The notes under the pieces are model-generated. The model did not search any database. It was given only the letters and a program-made list of their open reading frames with translations, and had not been told where the DNA came from. Shown here piece after piece: positions 10,855 to 17,980 of a stretch of DNA of 51,329 nt. Numbering within the stretch: position 1 is the stretch's first letter; every line of letters begins with the position of its first letter. The position numbers were made by a program, and so were the translations under genes. The DNA comes from Flavonifractor plautii ATCC 29863 (GTDB taxonomy: Bacteria > Bacillota > Clostridia > Oscillospirales > Oscillospiraceae), in contig NZ_JH417842.1 in assembly GCF_000239295.1 (NCBI RefSeq), forward strand, positions 1 to 51,329, given 5' to 3'.

Positions 10855-12027
10855 TTACGCGCCAAAATTGGCCTTTATGAAATCCTCCATGCGGGCGGCG
10901 CTGTCCTGCCTCATGCGCTCCGTGAAGTGACCGTATCTATCCAGAGTAAAGGCCGCGCTGGCGTGGCCGAGGTTGCCCTGGATGGTCTTGATATCATCAC
11001 CGGCCCGAATAGCGTTGACGGCATAGGTGTGCCGGAGGTCGTGGAAACGGACACCAACCAATCCGGCAGATTTTAAAGCGGCACGAAATTGGAGGCCGAC
11101 CGTGGACAAACAGAGGGGGCAACCGATATCATTGGTAAACACAAATTGGTGGGGGTTATCCCATAAGGGGCCAGCCAATAACTGCCGTTCAGCCTGCTTC
11201 CTTCGCTGCTCCTTTAGAGTGCTGAGCACTGAAGGCGCAGGCGTGATTGTCCGGCTTTTCCCACTCTTTGGAGAGATAAAAAGGCCGCTCTTTTCTCGGT
11301 GCTCGGGCCGTACAAGCTGCTTATTTATCAGCAAAGTTCCATGCGTAAAGTCCACGCAGTCCCAGGTCAGGCCCAGCAGTTCCGAGAGGCGGCAGCCGGT
11401 GAACAGGGCCACGGAGACCAGTCGCTCTAAACGGCTGCCCTTGAGGGCCTGGAGCAACGCTGCGGCCTGTTCGTCGCTGAGTGGGTGAATCTCCGTGCGC
11501 TCTGTCCTGGGGAGTTCACAGTCCGCGGCCGGATTGCGGGATATGTACTCCAGCTTGACCGCCTTCTCCAGAGACTGATGCAAGACCTTATAGGCCAGCC
11601 GGACGGAGGCTGGGGAGAGTGAGCCCAGACTGTTGACAAACTGCTGGATCATGTGTGGGCGGAGATCAGGGAGAGACACCGCACCGAGGGCCGGCTTGAT
11701 GTGCTTTTTTATGAGGCTTCTGTATTTGGTAGCGGTGGCGGGCTTCACGCTGCCGAGATACTCCGCTGCCCACACATCGAGCCAGGAACCAACCGTCATT
11801 TTGGCTGGGGTGATATAGGTGCCCGTGTCAATAGCCGCCGTGGCGGCCTTGAGCTTTTGGGCGACCTCCTTCTGCGTCTTGCCGGTGATGCTCCGCTGCA
11901 CCTGCCTTCCGGTGCCTGGGTCTCGTCCTACTGTGTACCGCGCCTCCCAGTAGGTATACTGCTTCCCACTGCGGGTCACGGTCTTTTTACGAATGGTGCC
12001 GCTTCCGGCGGCTGACTTTCTCGCCAT
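10855..12027 (-). CDS. int: Phage integrase (tyrosine recombinase)
   Basis: A 390-residue site-specific recombinase for prophage integration and excision. It has an N-terminal arm-binding region (Arg/Lys-rich, residues 1-60), a SAM-like core-binding domain (about 75-165) and a C-terminal catalytic domain. The catalytic residues are visible: Arg in TGCRLSELLGL, the HDLRHTYA box (His and Arg), His in GNLGHAS and the nucleophile Tyr in LDRYGHF. It is the leftmost phage gene, transcribed toward the host flank, as is common for temperate Bacillota phages. Length and motifs are complete. Confidence 0.96.
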   Translation of the reverse strand: MARKSAAGSGTIRKKTVTRSGKQYTYWEARYTVGRDPGTGRQVQRSITGKTQKEVAQKLKAATAAIDTGTYITPAKMTVGSWLDVWAAEYLGSVKPATATKYRSLIKKHIKPALGAVSLPDLRPHMIQQFVNSLGSLSPASVRLAYKVLHQSLEKAVKLEYISRNPAADCELPRTERTEIHPLSDEQAAALLQALKGSRLERLVSVALFTGCRLSELLGLTWDCVDFTHGTLLINKQLVRPEHREKSGLFISPKSGKSRTITPAPSVLSTLKEQRRKQAERQLLAGPLWDNPHQFVFTNDIGCPLCLSTVGLQFRAALKSAGLVGVRFHDLRHTYAVNAIRAGDDIKTIQGNLGHASAAFTLDRYGHFTERMRQDSAARMEDFIKANFGA

Positions 12028-12058
12028 TGACTTTTCCCCCTATTCTGTTAAAATAGAA

Positions 12059-12087
12059 GGGCAGAGCGCCCGCAAAGCAATCTGCCC
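12059..12087 (-). terminator. Weak hairpin between the coiled-coil gene and int
   Basis: GGGCAGA (12059-12065) pairs with TCTGCCC (12081-12087); on the minus strand it is followed by TTCTATTTT. It may end the repressor-side transcript or attenuate read-through into the integrase. Confidence 0.35.
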
Positions 12088-12131
12088 CCTCTATGGCCGT
12101 CCCTGGTGTTCCCGCACCGGGGGCGGTATTT

Positions 12132-12389
12132 TTATTGCGCTTTTTTCAGCTCGGCCAGCTCCTTGCTCATGGAGCGGATCACCTGTTTCAAGAGAGCCAC
12201 GTCGTCCTCTATGGCCTCAATTCTGGTCATAGGGGTGAGCTTTGCCTGCACGCCTTGTAACCCCTCTGCCAGCAGGTCAAACTTCGGCATGACATCTGTA
12301 TCGAAATAGGCAATCATACGATTTTCAGATGCCCGGATGGATGCGTCAATCATGGTTTGGATGGACTGTAAGTCTTTTTCGTCTAACAT
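12132..12389 (-). CDS. Small coiled-coil phage protein, unknown function
   Basis: About 85 residues from the ATG at 12389, chosen because AGGAGG stands 7 bp upstream; a longer reading frame upstream has no ribosome site. The sequence is a helix-rich, heptad-like pattern (IQTMIDASIRASENRMIAYF and, later, VALLKQVIRSMSKELAELKK) that looks like a trimeric or dimeric coiled coil. It sits between the repressor module and int on the same strand. Similar short proteins are common in lysogeny modules of Bacillota prophages, with no established role. Confidence 0.65.
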   Translation of the reverse strand: MLDEKDLQSIQTMIDASIRASENRMIAYFDTDVMPKFDLLAEGLQGVQAKLTPMTRIEAIEDDVALLKQVIRSMSKELAELKKAQ

Positions 12390-12428
12390 GCGTAAAACCT
12401 CCTGACAGTCATTGGGTGACACTGGTGG

Positions 12429-12947
12429 TTATAATGTAATGCTTCCGTCCTCATTGACGGTTTGCCCCAGATACCGAACTACACGTTCAGACTTTGGCTG
12501 CTTCGCAAGTTCGTTTTTTAACTTTGCTATGGAGACAGCATTATTTCCTCCCCAGGCAGCGGCATCTGCCAGAATCACAGTTTTTGGCTCATTTCCGTTG
12601 GAAGGCAAATAGCTTATCGCTAATGTTGTTTTGATTTTCTGCTTTCCGGTGGCGCTCATTCCTCCCAATAGCGCACCAACAGGGCCGAATAGAAGCCCAC
12701 CAACTACGCCACGGCCCAAAACAGACTGGTTTTGCAGTTCTGACGTTTTCACCTGATCCAGCGCCAGAATATCAGATGTGCTTATCTTATAGTGTTGTAT
12801 GATCTCATCTGCGCCGAAGGTTTTCAACTTAATGCGATACAAGGAAAGAAATTCTCCTTCCAACACGACCCGGAAAACAGAGTTTTGAGGTAAATCCCCA
12901 AGACCATCCAAGTAGTCAAATAAATTTTTTGCAAGAATCTTCGCCAT
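12429..12947 (-). CDS. Hypothetical phage protein with glycine-zipper segment
   Basis: 172 residues preceded by an AGGAGG site. The middle has a Gly-rich hydrophobic stretch (GRGVVGGLLFGPVGALLGGMSA, about residues 84-105), a glycine-zipper pattern that could insert in or lie on a membrane. The flanking parts are beta-rich and resemble small GRAM/PH-like lysogeny proteins, but I cannot name the family. It lies downstream of the ImmA-like gene and shares its direction, so it may be expressed in the lysogen. Base composition is lower in GC than the host genes. Confidence 0.65.
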   Translation of the reverse strand: MAKILAKNLFDYLDGLGDLPQNSVFRVVLEGEFLSLYRIKLKTFGADEIIQHYKISTSDILALDQVKTSELQNQSVLGRGVVGGLLFGPVGALLGGMSATGKQKIKTTLAISYLPSNGNEPKTVILADAAAWGGNNAVSIAKLKNELAKQPKSERVVRYLGQTVNEDGSITL

Positions 12948-13062
12948 TTACACTGCCTCCTCTTTAGATCCTTCTAGATGCAAGATTTCATGGCACCTAT
13001 GACATCAGGTATATCCGGAAGTTTTTTGGTAGCGCTGTGATTTCTAAAACTATTTCCTGGCA

Positions 13063-13491
13063 TCAAAAATACAATTCTGCTGCTAGATTCCCGTGTGTGT
13101 ACCAACAGACAGCTTTGCGCATAAAATCCTCTGGGACTCCAAAATGTTCAGCTAAAGAGTAAATGTCCGTGTACCCATCGGCTACAGCTTCATCTAAATC
13201 ATCCTCTGATATGTAATTTTGAACGGCCCACTTCCAAGCCTTATACTCGTGTTTCTCAACCAAATCGAATGGACTACATACCTTATGCGTGGCTCCTGTG
13301 GACGCATGGCCGCCTTCGTGAGCAACGACAGCAGCCTCATCTCTGGAAGAAGGAATATTGTCGAAGTCCATAAATATCCCATACGTCCCGCCCACTTCTA
13401 GAGTGACAGCCTTATCGTCGTCCAAATCCCACATATAGAATTTAGTTCCAGACTGGCTGAGTTTCCGATAAAGCGCTAAGAGCCTATCCAT
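13063..13491 (-). CDS. ImmA/IrrE-family metallopeptidase
   Basis: A 142-residue zinc peptidase of the ImmA type, which in ICEBs1 and many phages cleaves the neighbouring repressor to trigger induction. The active-site motif HEGGH (H58, E59, H62) and the downstream EYKAWKWA (third ligand E82) are present. Six bases separate it from the repressor gene upstream on the same strand, the standard ImmR-ImmA pairing. Cleavage of this repressor is inferred from that pairing. Confidence 0.88.
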   Translation of the reverse strand: MDRLLALYRKLSQSGTKFYMWDLDDDKAVTLEVGGTYGIFMDFDNIPSSRDEAAVVAHEGGHASTGATHKVCSPFDLVEKHEYKAWKWAVQNYISEDDLDEAVADGYTDIYSLAEHFGVPEDFMRKAVCWYTHGNLAAELYF

Positions 13492-13497
13492 AGGCTA

Positions 13498-13860
13498 TTA
13501 CCCTTTCTCTTTTTCGATGTCCGCTTTCATAAAACGGGCCATCTCAAGGAGCATTTTTTTCTTTTCATCAGGGAGATCTTTGGATTCTTCATAAAAGGCA
13601 TAGGTGAAATCATCAAAGCCTATCTCGCGCTCACCCTCCTGGGTGGGCGCCTTTTTTGTTTCTGTGCCAAGGAGATAATCGATCGATACACCAAAGAAGC
13701 CGGATATTTTAGTCAAATTATCGGCCTTTAAGGTCTTTATCCGGTCCATCTTCAACTCCGTAAGGTTTCCACGGCTGATCCCCAGTTCATTACACATTTT
13801 CCCAACACTGATATTTCTCTCTTGGCACAGATCGTAAATGCGATTGTACAAATCAGACAT
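13498..13860 (-). CDS. Phage repressor, XRE-family helix-turn-helix
   Basis: CI/ImmR-like repressor of 120 residues from the ATG at 13860, supported by GGAGGGCC just upstream. The N-terminal domain has an XRE helix-turn-helix (VGKMCNELGISRGNLTELK) and the characteristic FFGVSIDYLLG closing segment. A Glu/Lys-rich C-terminal helix could carry the ImmA cleavage site. It is transcribed away from the Cro-like gene, and the intergenic region holds many TTGTACAA-like sites, its probable operators. It likely maintains lysogeny. Confidence 0.9.
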   Translation of the reverse strand: MSDLYNRIYDLCQERNISVGKMCNELGISRGNLTELKMDRIKTLKADNLTKISGFFGVSIDYLLGTETKKAPTQEGEREIGFDDFTYAFYEESKDLPDEKKKMLLEMARFMKADIEKEKG

Positions 13861-13874
13861 TTTAGGCCCTCCAT

Positions 13875-14025
13875 TTTTGTGCACAAAATGGAAGCTCTAA
13901 TTTTTGTACAAATACAGGTTGACTTGTACAAGTGCTTGTACTATAATCAAGCCATGACAGGTACAAAAAATAGTGCTTATGTTTGGTGACACTTATATAT
14001 TAGTACAAGATTTTGTACCTGTCAA
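13875..14025. promoter_or_regulatory. Immunity region: face-to-face promoters and TTGTACAA-type operators
   Basis: Plus-strand promoter: TTGACT (13919-13924), 17 bp, TATAAT (13942-13947). Minus-strand promoter: TTGACA (14020-14025), 17 bp, TAATAT (13997-14002). The two point at each other, so their transcripts overlap by a few dozen bases. Repeated dyads fall in or near them: TTTTGTGCACAAAA (13875-13888), TTTGTACAAA (13903-13912), ACTTGTACAAGT (13922-13933), CTTGTAC (13935-13941), GGTACAAA (13960-13967) and AGTACAAGATTTTGTACC (14002-14019). Arrangement resembles phages P2 and 186 rather than lambda. Confidence 0.75.
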
Positions 14026-14059
14026 CTTAATTTTTTAAGAAGGGAGGAATTTTGTCACT

Positions 14060-14293
14060 ATGGCTGAATATACGGGCTTTGGTTTGGAAGTTAAGACGAG
14101 ACTGATTAAATCTCCCGTAAAAACACAAGCGCAACTTGCCAAGCAAGTATCAGAACGCACCGGTCTTTATGTAGACGACGCATATATTTCAAAGATCCTT
14201 ACCGGGCAGCGAAACGCCCCGAAGATCGTCCGAGCTATCCGAGAAATTCTGGATCTGCCGGAGCAGGGACAGGATACCACAACCGGAAAGTAA
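14060..14293 (+). CDS. Cro-like small DNA-binding protein
   Basis: 77 residues with a helix-turn-helix-like pattern (AQLAKQVSERTGLYVDDAYISKILTG, residues about 24-49) ending in a basic recognition segment. It is the first gene of the plus-strand (lytic) transcript, opposite the repressor, so it is the likely Cro or excision/early regulator. GGGAGGAA precedes the start at slightly long distance. Assignment rests on position and fold pattern, not on close similarity. Confidence 0.7.
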   Translation: MAEYTGFGLEVKTRLIKSPVKTQAQLAKQVSERTGLYVDDAYISKILTGQRNAPKIVRAIREILDLPEQGQDTTTGK

Positions 14294-14322
14294 TAAACAG
14301 GACTATTGGAAAGGAGAACATC

Positions 14323-15201
14323 ATGGACGACATCAAGAACTACAACCCCGCAGAAGCGGAAACCCTGGACAGCCGCGAAGTGGCTGAGATGGTAGGCAAA
14401 CAGCATAAGCATCTTCTTCGAGACATCAATGGGTATATCGAAAACATGAAACAGGGCACTGAGCCCAAAGTTGGGCTGAGTGCGGCTGAGCTCAAAATTG
14501 AGCCGAGCGAATTTTTCATCCCCAGTACTTATACCGATAGCACCGGTCGGGAACTCCCTTGCTTCCTCGTTACCAAGAAGGGGTGTGAGTTCATCGCCAA
14601 CAAGCTCACCGGTGAGAAGGGGACGAAGTTCACTGCCCTGTATGTAACCCGCTTCAATATCATGGAGGAGCGCGAGAAGGTCGCTATCGGCGGAAAGACC
14701 GCAAAGAGCGGTAAGACCCCGGAGGAGCTGGCCGCCGCCGACAAACGGGCCACGGCGATGCTGCTCAACGCCAAGAACCGGGCGGCGAGTTTCCTTCAAA
14801 AGCTCTACGACCGGGCGGGCACCAAGCCAGAGTATCAGGCAATGGCTCTCAGCGATTTCTATTCCGAGGATGGGATTCACCTCCCCCGCATGGCATTCCA
14901 GGACATGAAGCATACCTACGACAAGAGCGCTATTGCCGAAAAGCTGGGCGTCTACTCCAAGGCATCCGGCGGCAAGGTGCCCCATGCCCAGGCCATTGGT
15001 GCGATTATCTCCACGCTGGATATCTCAGAGGACGAGCGCGAACGGCTTCCCTACTGCAACAACGGGCACGACGGCGTAGATTACCAGTATACCGAGAGCG
15101 TGGTTGAGAAGGTGCGGACGTGGATTGAGGCACACGGCAGGCCCAGCACGATCACGGTCAACGGGAAGAACTACGCGGTGGTTTACAGGGAGAGGTCATG
15201 A
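14323..15201 (+). CDS. Rha-family phage regulatory protein
   Basis: 292 residues. The N-terminal domain (about 15-120) is the Rha/pRha type: DSREVAEMVGKQHKHLLRDI, then FFIPSTYTDSTGRELPCFLVTKKGCEF. Rha proteins interfere with infection when host IHF is absent and are common in early regions. The C-terminal third (HLPRMAFQDMKHTYDKSAIAEKLGVYS) resembles antirepressor-type C-terminal domains with a DNA-binding helix. AAAGGAG precedes the ATG. The modular N- and C-terminal parts are typical of shuffled phage regulators. Confidence 0.85.
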   Translation: MDDIKNYNPAEAETLDSREVAEMVGKQHKHLLRDINGYIENMKQGTEPKVGLSAAELKIEPSEFFIPSTYTDSTGRELPCFLVTKKGCEFIANKLTGEKGTKFTALYVTRFNIMEEREKVAIGGKTAKSGKTPEELAAADKRATAMLLNAKNRAASFLQKLYDRAGTKPEYQAMALSDFYSEDGIHLPRMAFQDMKHTYDKSAIAEKLGVYSKASGGKVPHAQAIGAIISTLDISEDERERLPYCNNGHDGVDYQYTESVVEKVRTWIEAHGRPSTITVNGKNYAVVYRERS

Positions 15202-15207
15202 ATCGGA

Positions 15208-15909
15208 ATGAATAAAGAGGCGATTGATTTCAAGGTGTATGAATACCTCGGACGTGCGGGCATTGCAAGTGTCCAGGGTAACAGAGGAGAGTTGAGAAGG
15301 GATATGCTGTCCCTATTAGTTCTATACCGGCTCCGCTCCAGAGATGCCAGCCAAGAGCTTGCAGAGAAGTGGGCTGCTATCCGCGCATTGGATAGGAGCA
15401 TGAAGAAAGCGGAGTCCGCCGGTATATCGTTCCCTCTTGGTACACAGCGCCTATCAAAGTTACGGGAGGATTACCGTGTAGCGGAGAGCAGATTTGCGGA
15501 GATAGGTCAGTGTATTGCGATTGCTCTGGATTTGTGGCAAAGTGCTGGGGCTACCCTGGATGACCTGTGTAATCTCTGCAATTGTGACCCCGTTCAAGTG
15601 AAGGAGAATCTCCACCCAACGGAGAAACTGTTTTCCGAGATGGTTTTTGTCCACAATCTGGATTATAAAGACCCTCGCAACGTTGGCTGGATTGAGGACG
15701 AGGTAGACGCCCCGCTGACGCACGCCGTCAAGGCCCATTGGATTGACCTGGTGCGCCACACCGAGTCAGGCAGAAAAGCCGCTCATGAAGCGTTTAAGGC
15801 GGTGTTCCCCGAGATAGCAGAAAACGCTCTAACCGTTGTCACTGATGCAGATGGCATCCAGCATTTGATTGATAAGGACGGAGTAGACGTCGGGACGGTC
15901 GACGAATAA
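15208..15909 (+). CDS. Hypothetical phage protein
   Basis: 233 residues, mostly helical and charged, including a pair of cysteines in LCNLCNCDPVQVKE. I recognise no domain. It lies between the Rha regulator (6 bp upstream) and the excisionase-like gene in the same direction, so it belongs to the early operon. Acidic C-terminus (DKDGVDVGTVDE). Confidence 0.65.
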   Translation: MNKEAIDFKVYEYLGRAGIASVQGNRGELRRDMLSLLVLYRLRSRDASQELAEKWAAIRALDRSMKKAESAGISFPLGTQRLSKLREDYRVAESRFAEIGQCIAIALDLWQSAGATLDDLCNLCNCDPVQVKENLHPTEKLFSEMVFVHNLDYKDPRNVGWIEDEVDAPLTHAVKAHWIDLVRHTESGRKAAHEAFKAVFPEIAENALTVVTDADGIQHLIDKDGVDVGTVDE

Positions 15910-15924
15910 GGATAGGAGGACACT

Positions 15925-16104
15925 ATGGAAAAAATCGCGTACAACGTCCAGGAGGCCGCCGCTGCGCTCGGCCTGTGCGCAGACGCCGTATATGACTTAG
16001 CGCACCGGCCGGACTTCCCGGCGGTACGGGTCGGGAATCGGATTTTGATCCCCTGTGAGAGCCTGGCCCGGTGGCTGGAGGCCCAGGAAGGGAAGCAGCT
16101 ATGA
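15925..16104 (+). CDS. Excisionase-like helix-turn-helix protein
   Basis: A 59-residue MerR/Xis-type DNA-binding protein. It has the usual pattern of small phage excisionases: YNVQEAAAALGLCADAVYDL, an RPDFPAVRVGNRILIP wing, then LARWLEAQ. AGGAGG lies upstream of the ATG at 15925. Its stop overlaps the next start by 4 bp (ATGA). Distance from the integrase makes an excision role uncertain; a transcriptional role is equally possible. Confidence 0.7.
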   Translation: MEKIAYNVQEAAAALGLCADAVYDLAHRPDFPAVRVGNRILIPCESLARWLEAQEGKQL

Positions 16105-16322
16105 AGCGGGCCGTCCTGGAGCGCCTGGCCGCTGTGCTCGTCCTGGCGGCCTGTATCTGCGCCGAGTGTATTCCCCTGCTGCTGGCGCTGGTGGCTGCGG
16201 CGGCCCTGTGCGTGGGGCTCGCAAATTCACAAGCGCTTGTGAATTTGCGCAAAAAAGAGAGGCCGCCGGTGCTGCGAACACCGAACGGCCCAAAGAAAAA
16301 AGTTGATCCGCCCTTATTGTAG
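16101..16322 (+). CDS. Small two-helix-like membrane protein
   Basis: 73 residues starting at the ATG that overlaps the preceding stop. Residues 8-42 are a continuous hydrophobic stretch (LAAVLVLAACICAECIPLLL and onward) able to form one long or two short membrane helices, followed by a basic, proline-rich tail (RKKERPPVLRTPNGPKKK). No family recognised. The overlap implies translational coupling. Confidence 0.55.
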   Translation: MKRAVLERLAAVLVLAACICAECIPLLLALVAAAALCVGLANSQALVNLRKKERPPVLRTPNGPKKKVDPPLL

Positions 16323-16346
16323 AGGGCTCAAAGGAGATTGTCAAGT

Positions 16347-16883
16347 ATGAGCAGCTACATAATCCCGGGCCGCATCCGGCCAAAGCCTATCCGGCCCGGC
16401 TTGACCAACCTGGAAGACATTGAGGCCATCATTGCCGAAGTCCCTTGTGCCATTCTCCCGGTCGTTGGTGACTGTTTGGAGGGCGTGGACGTAGTAGGTG
16501 GCGGATGGGTGGCGGTAGATTTCACCCGGCGGCCTGCGCCCCCCAGGTATAGGAGCAAGGGCGGCGACGGAAGCTCCGATCTCTGCCTCTGCTATGCCAC
16601 GTTCCCCGGAGCGCCTGGCCCTATGGTCATGTATAAGGAGTATCAGGGCGTATGGGGTCCCTGGCAGATGGTGGGCACTCGATATAAGTCAATGTGGGAA
16701 GGCGGCAAGCTGCGCCTGAACTGCGGCATGGTGGCAAAGCGTATCTTCGGCGTAATTGTGGCCTCCTACGACCAGGATGGGCGGCTTCTGTGGCAGAGGA
16801 ACCCCGAGGAGTTTCCCGAGGAGCTGGGCACAGCGCCAACCATTCATGGTGATGTAGAGCCGTACCAGGGGGTGAGAGCATGA
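16347..16883 (+). CDS. Phage protein with a degenerate S24/LexA-like motif
   Basis: About 178 residues from the ATG at 16347 (AAAGGAG upstream; an in-frame TTG at 16338 overlaps that site). Residues 39-58 (VVGDCLEGVDVVGGGWVAVD) resemble the GDSM...DGD.V.VD segment of LexA/S24 peptidases, but Cys43 stands where the nucleophilic Ser would be. A Lys in MVMYKEY (K97) could correspond to the general base, although the spacing is longer than in LexA. Function unknown; the S24 link is an inference from a short motif. Confidence 0.55.
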   Translation: MSSYIIPGRIRPKPIRPGLTNLEDIEAIIAEVPCAILPVVGDCLEGVDVVGGGWVAVDFTRRPAPPRYRSKGGDGSSDLCLCYATFPGAPGPMVMYKEYQGVWGPWQMVGTRYKSMWEGGKLRLNCGMVAKRIFGVIVASYDQDGRLLWQRNPEEFPEELGTAPTIHGDVEPYQGVRA

Positions 16884-17194
16884 TTACATTTCCAACCACG
16901 GTGGAGACTTTTGTCGCCTGCAATGGGGAAACGGTCGCTGACCTTGATGCTACCACGATAGAGCTCCTTGACTACTGTGTCAGTATCTTCAATGGCGCGT
17001 TCTACGCTGGGACCAAAGGGGAAGCACCTGTTAATATCATAAAAGATGCTGCAGAAGACTATGCCCAAACGGGGATGCAACAGGACTTTGAGAATCCGAA
17101 AATTAAATGCTTTTATGCCAGTTTGCAACGTATGTGCGATGAGGCATGGAAGCAAGGGGCCGCAAAAGCGGAAAGAAAGGGGGTGCAAGCATGA
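16880..17194 (+). CDS. Hypothetical phage protein
   Basis: 104 residues, acidic N-terminal half, basic C-terminus (KQGAAKAERKG). It overlaps the genes on both sides by 4 bp (ATGA), so it is part of a tightly coupled early operon. No domain recognised. Confidence 0.6.
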   Translation: MITFPTTVETFVACNGETVADLDATTIELLDYCVSIFNGAFYAGTKGEAPVNIIKDAAEDYAQTGMQQDFENPKIKCFYASLQRMCDEAWKQGAAKAERKGVQA

Positions 17195-17475
17195 ACCGCC
17201 CTTTGAATAAGGAACAGGTCAAGGGCCTGTTTGAGCAGGAGGCCGTACTGATGGGGACGGAAAACTGCGTACCAGATTTCCGGGCCGCGGCGCTGTTTGG
17301 TGGGGACGCCGTAGAGCATGCCCGCAGGCTGGACGCCAACAGGCCGGGGCATTACTCCAACGGATACGGCATCGGGGACTGTACAATGGCGGCCCTCACC
17401 CTGCGAGGCTTTCAGGCTGCCGCCAGTTTCTATAACGTTCAGCTGCTAAGAAAGGAGTACGAAAACCATGATTGA
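17191..17475 (+). CDS. Hypothetical phage protein
   Basis: 94 residues from the ATG at 17191, which overlaps the previous stop and follows AAAGGGGG. An earlier in-frame start would read through the upstream gene and has no advantage. No family recognised. Its stop overlaps the next start by 8 bp. Confidence 0.6.
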   Translation: MNRPLNKEQVKGLFEQEAVLMGTENCVPDFRAAALFGGDAVEHARRLDANRPGHYSNGYGIGDCTMAALTLRGFQAAASFYNVQLLRKEYENHD

Positions 17476-17980
17476 AATTAAAATCACCGGAACCACCCCA
17501 CTGGAGGCGCTGGCCTCTGTGACAGCCTTCGGGATGCACTGCATGAAGAACCAGGACGTTCATGCGGCGGCTACCCGTGTGCTGGAGACAGAGGAAGGCA
17601 AAGTGTCCAAGTCGGACACAGCCCTAACCGCGCCCATGGCCCCTGCGGCCCCCGCCGTATCGGCTCCGGTAAACCCTACACCTGCGCCTGTAGCCCTGGT
17701 AAACCATGCACCGGCCCCCGTGGCTGCTGCTCCGGTAGCTGGCCCCCAGGTGACACCCCCTGGTAATGCACCCGCCGTTGCGCCGGTGGCCGCCGCGCCT
17801 GCATACACCGTGGAGCAGATCGGCAAGGCCGGGGCCGACCTGGTATCCCAGGATGCGGCAAAGATGCCGGAGCTGCTGGCCCTGCTCCAGAAGTACGGCG
17901 CGCAGGCCATCACACAGCTGAAGCCGGAGCAGTTGGGCGCCTTTGCCACGGAGCTGCGGGGACTGGGGGCGAAGCTCTGA
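17468..17980 (+). CDS. Phage protein with Ala/Pro-rich linker
   Basis: 170 residues. A short N-terminal domain (MIEIKITGTTPLEALASVTAFG), then a 75-residue low-complexity Ala/Pro/Val linker (about 52-115), then a helical C-terminal domain (KAGADLVSQDAAKMPELLAL). The layout suggests two small modules joined by a flexible tether. It sits directly before the DUF2800 nuclease gene (1-bp overlap), a position often held by similar proteins in Bacillota phages. Role unknown. Confidence 0.6.
   Translation: MIEIKITGTTPLEALASVTAFGMHCMKNQDVHAAATRVLETEEGKVSKSDTALTAPMAPAAPAVSAPVNPTPAPVALVNHAPAPVAAAPVAGPQVTPPGNAPAVAPVAAAPAYTVEQIGKAGADLVSQDAAKMPELLALLQKYGAQAITQLKPEQLGAFATELRGLGAKL

Noticed and set aside
10705-10855. 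tRNA gene as integration target
   Set aside because: No cloverleaf-like sequence or CCA end could be found between udp and int.
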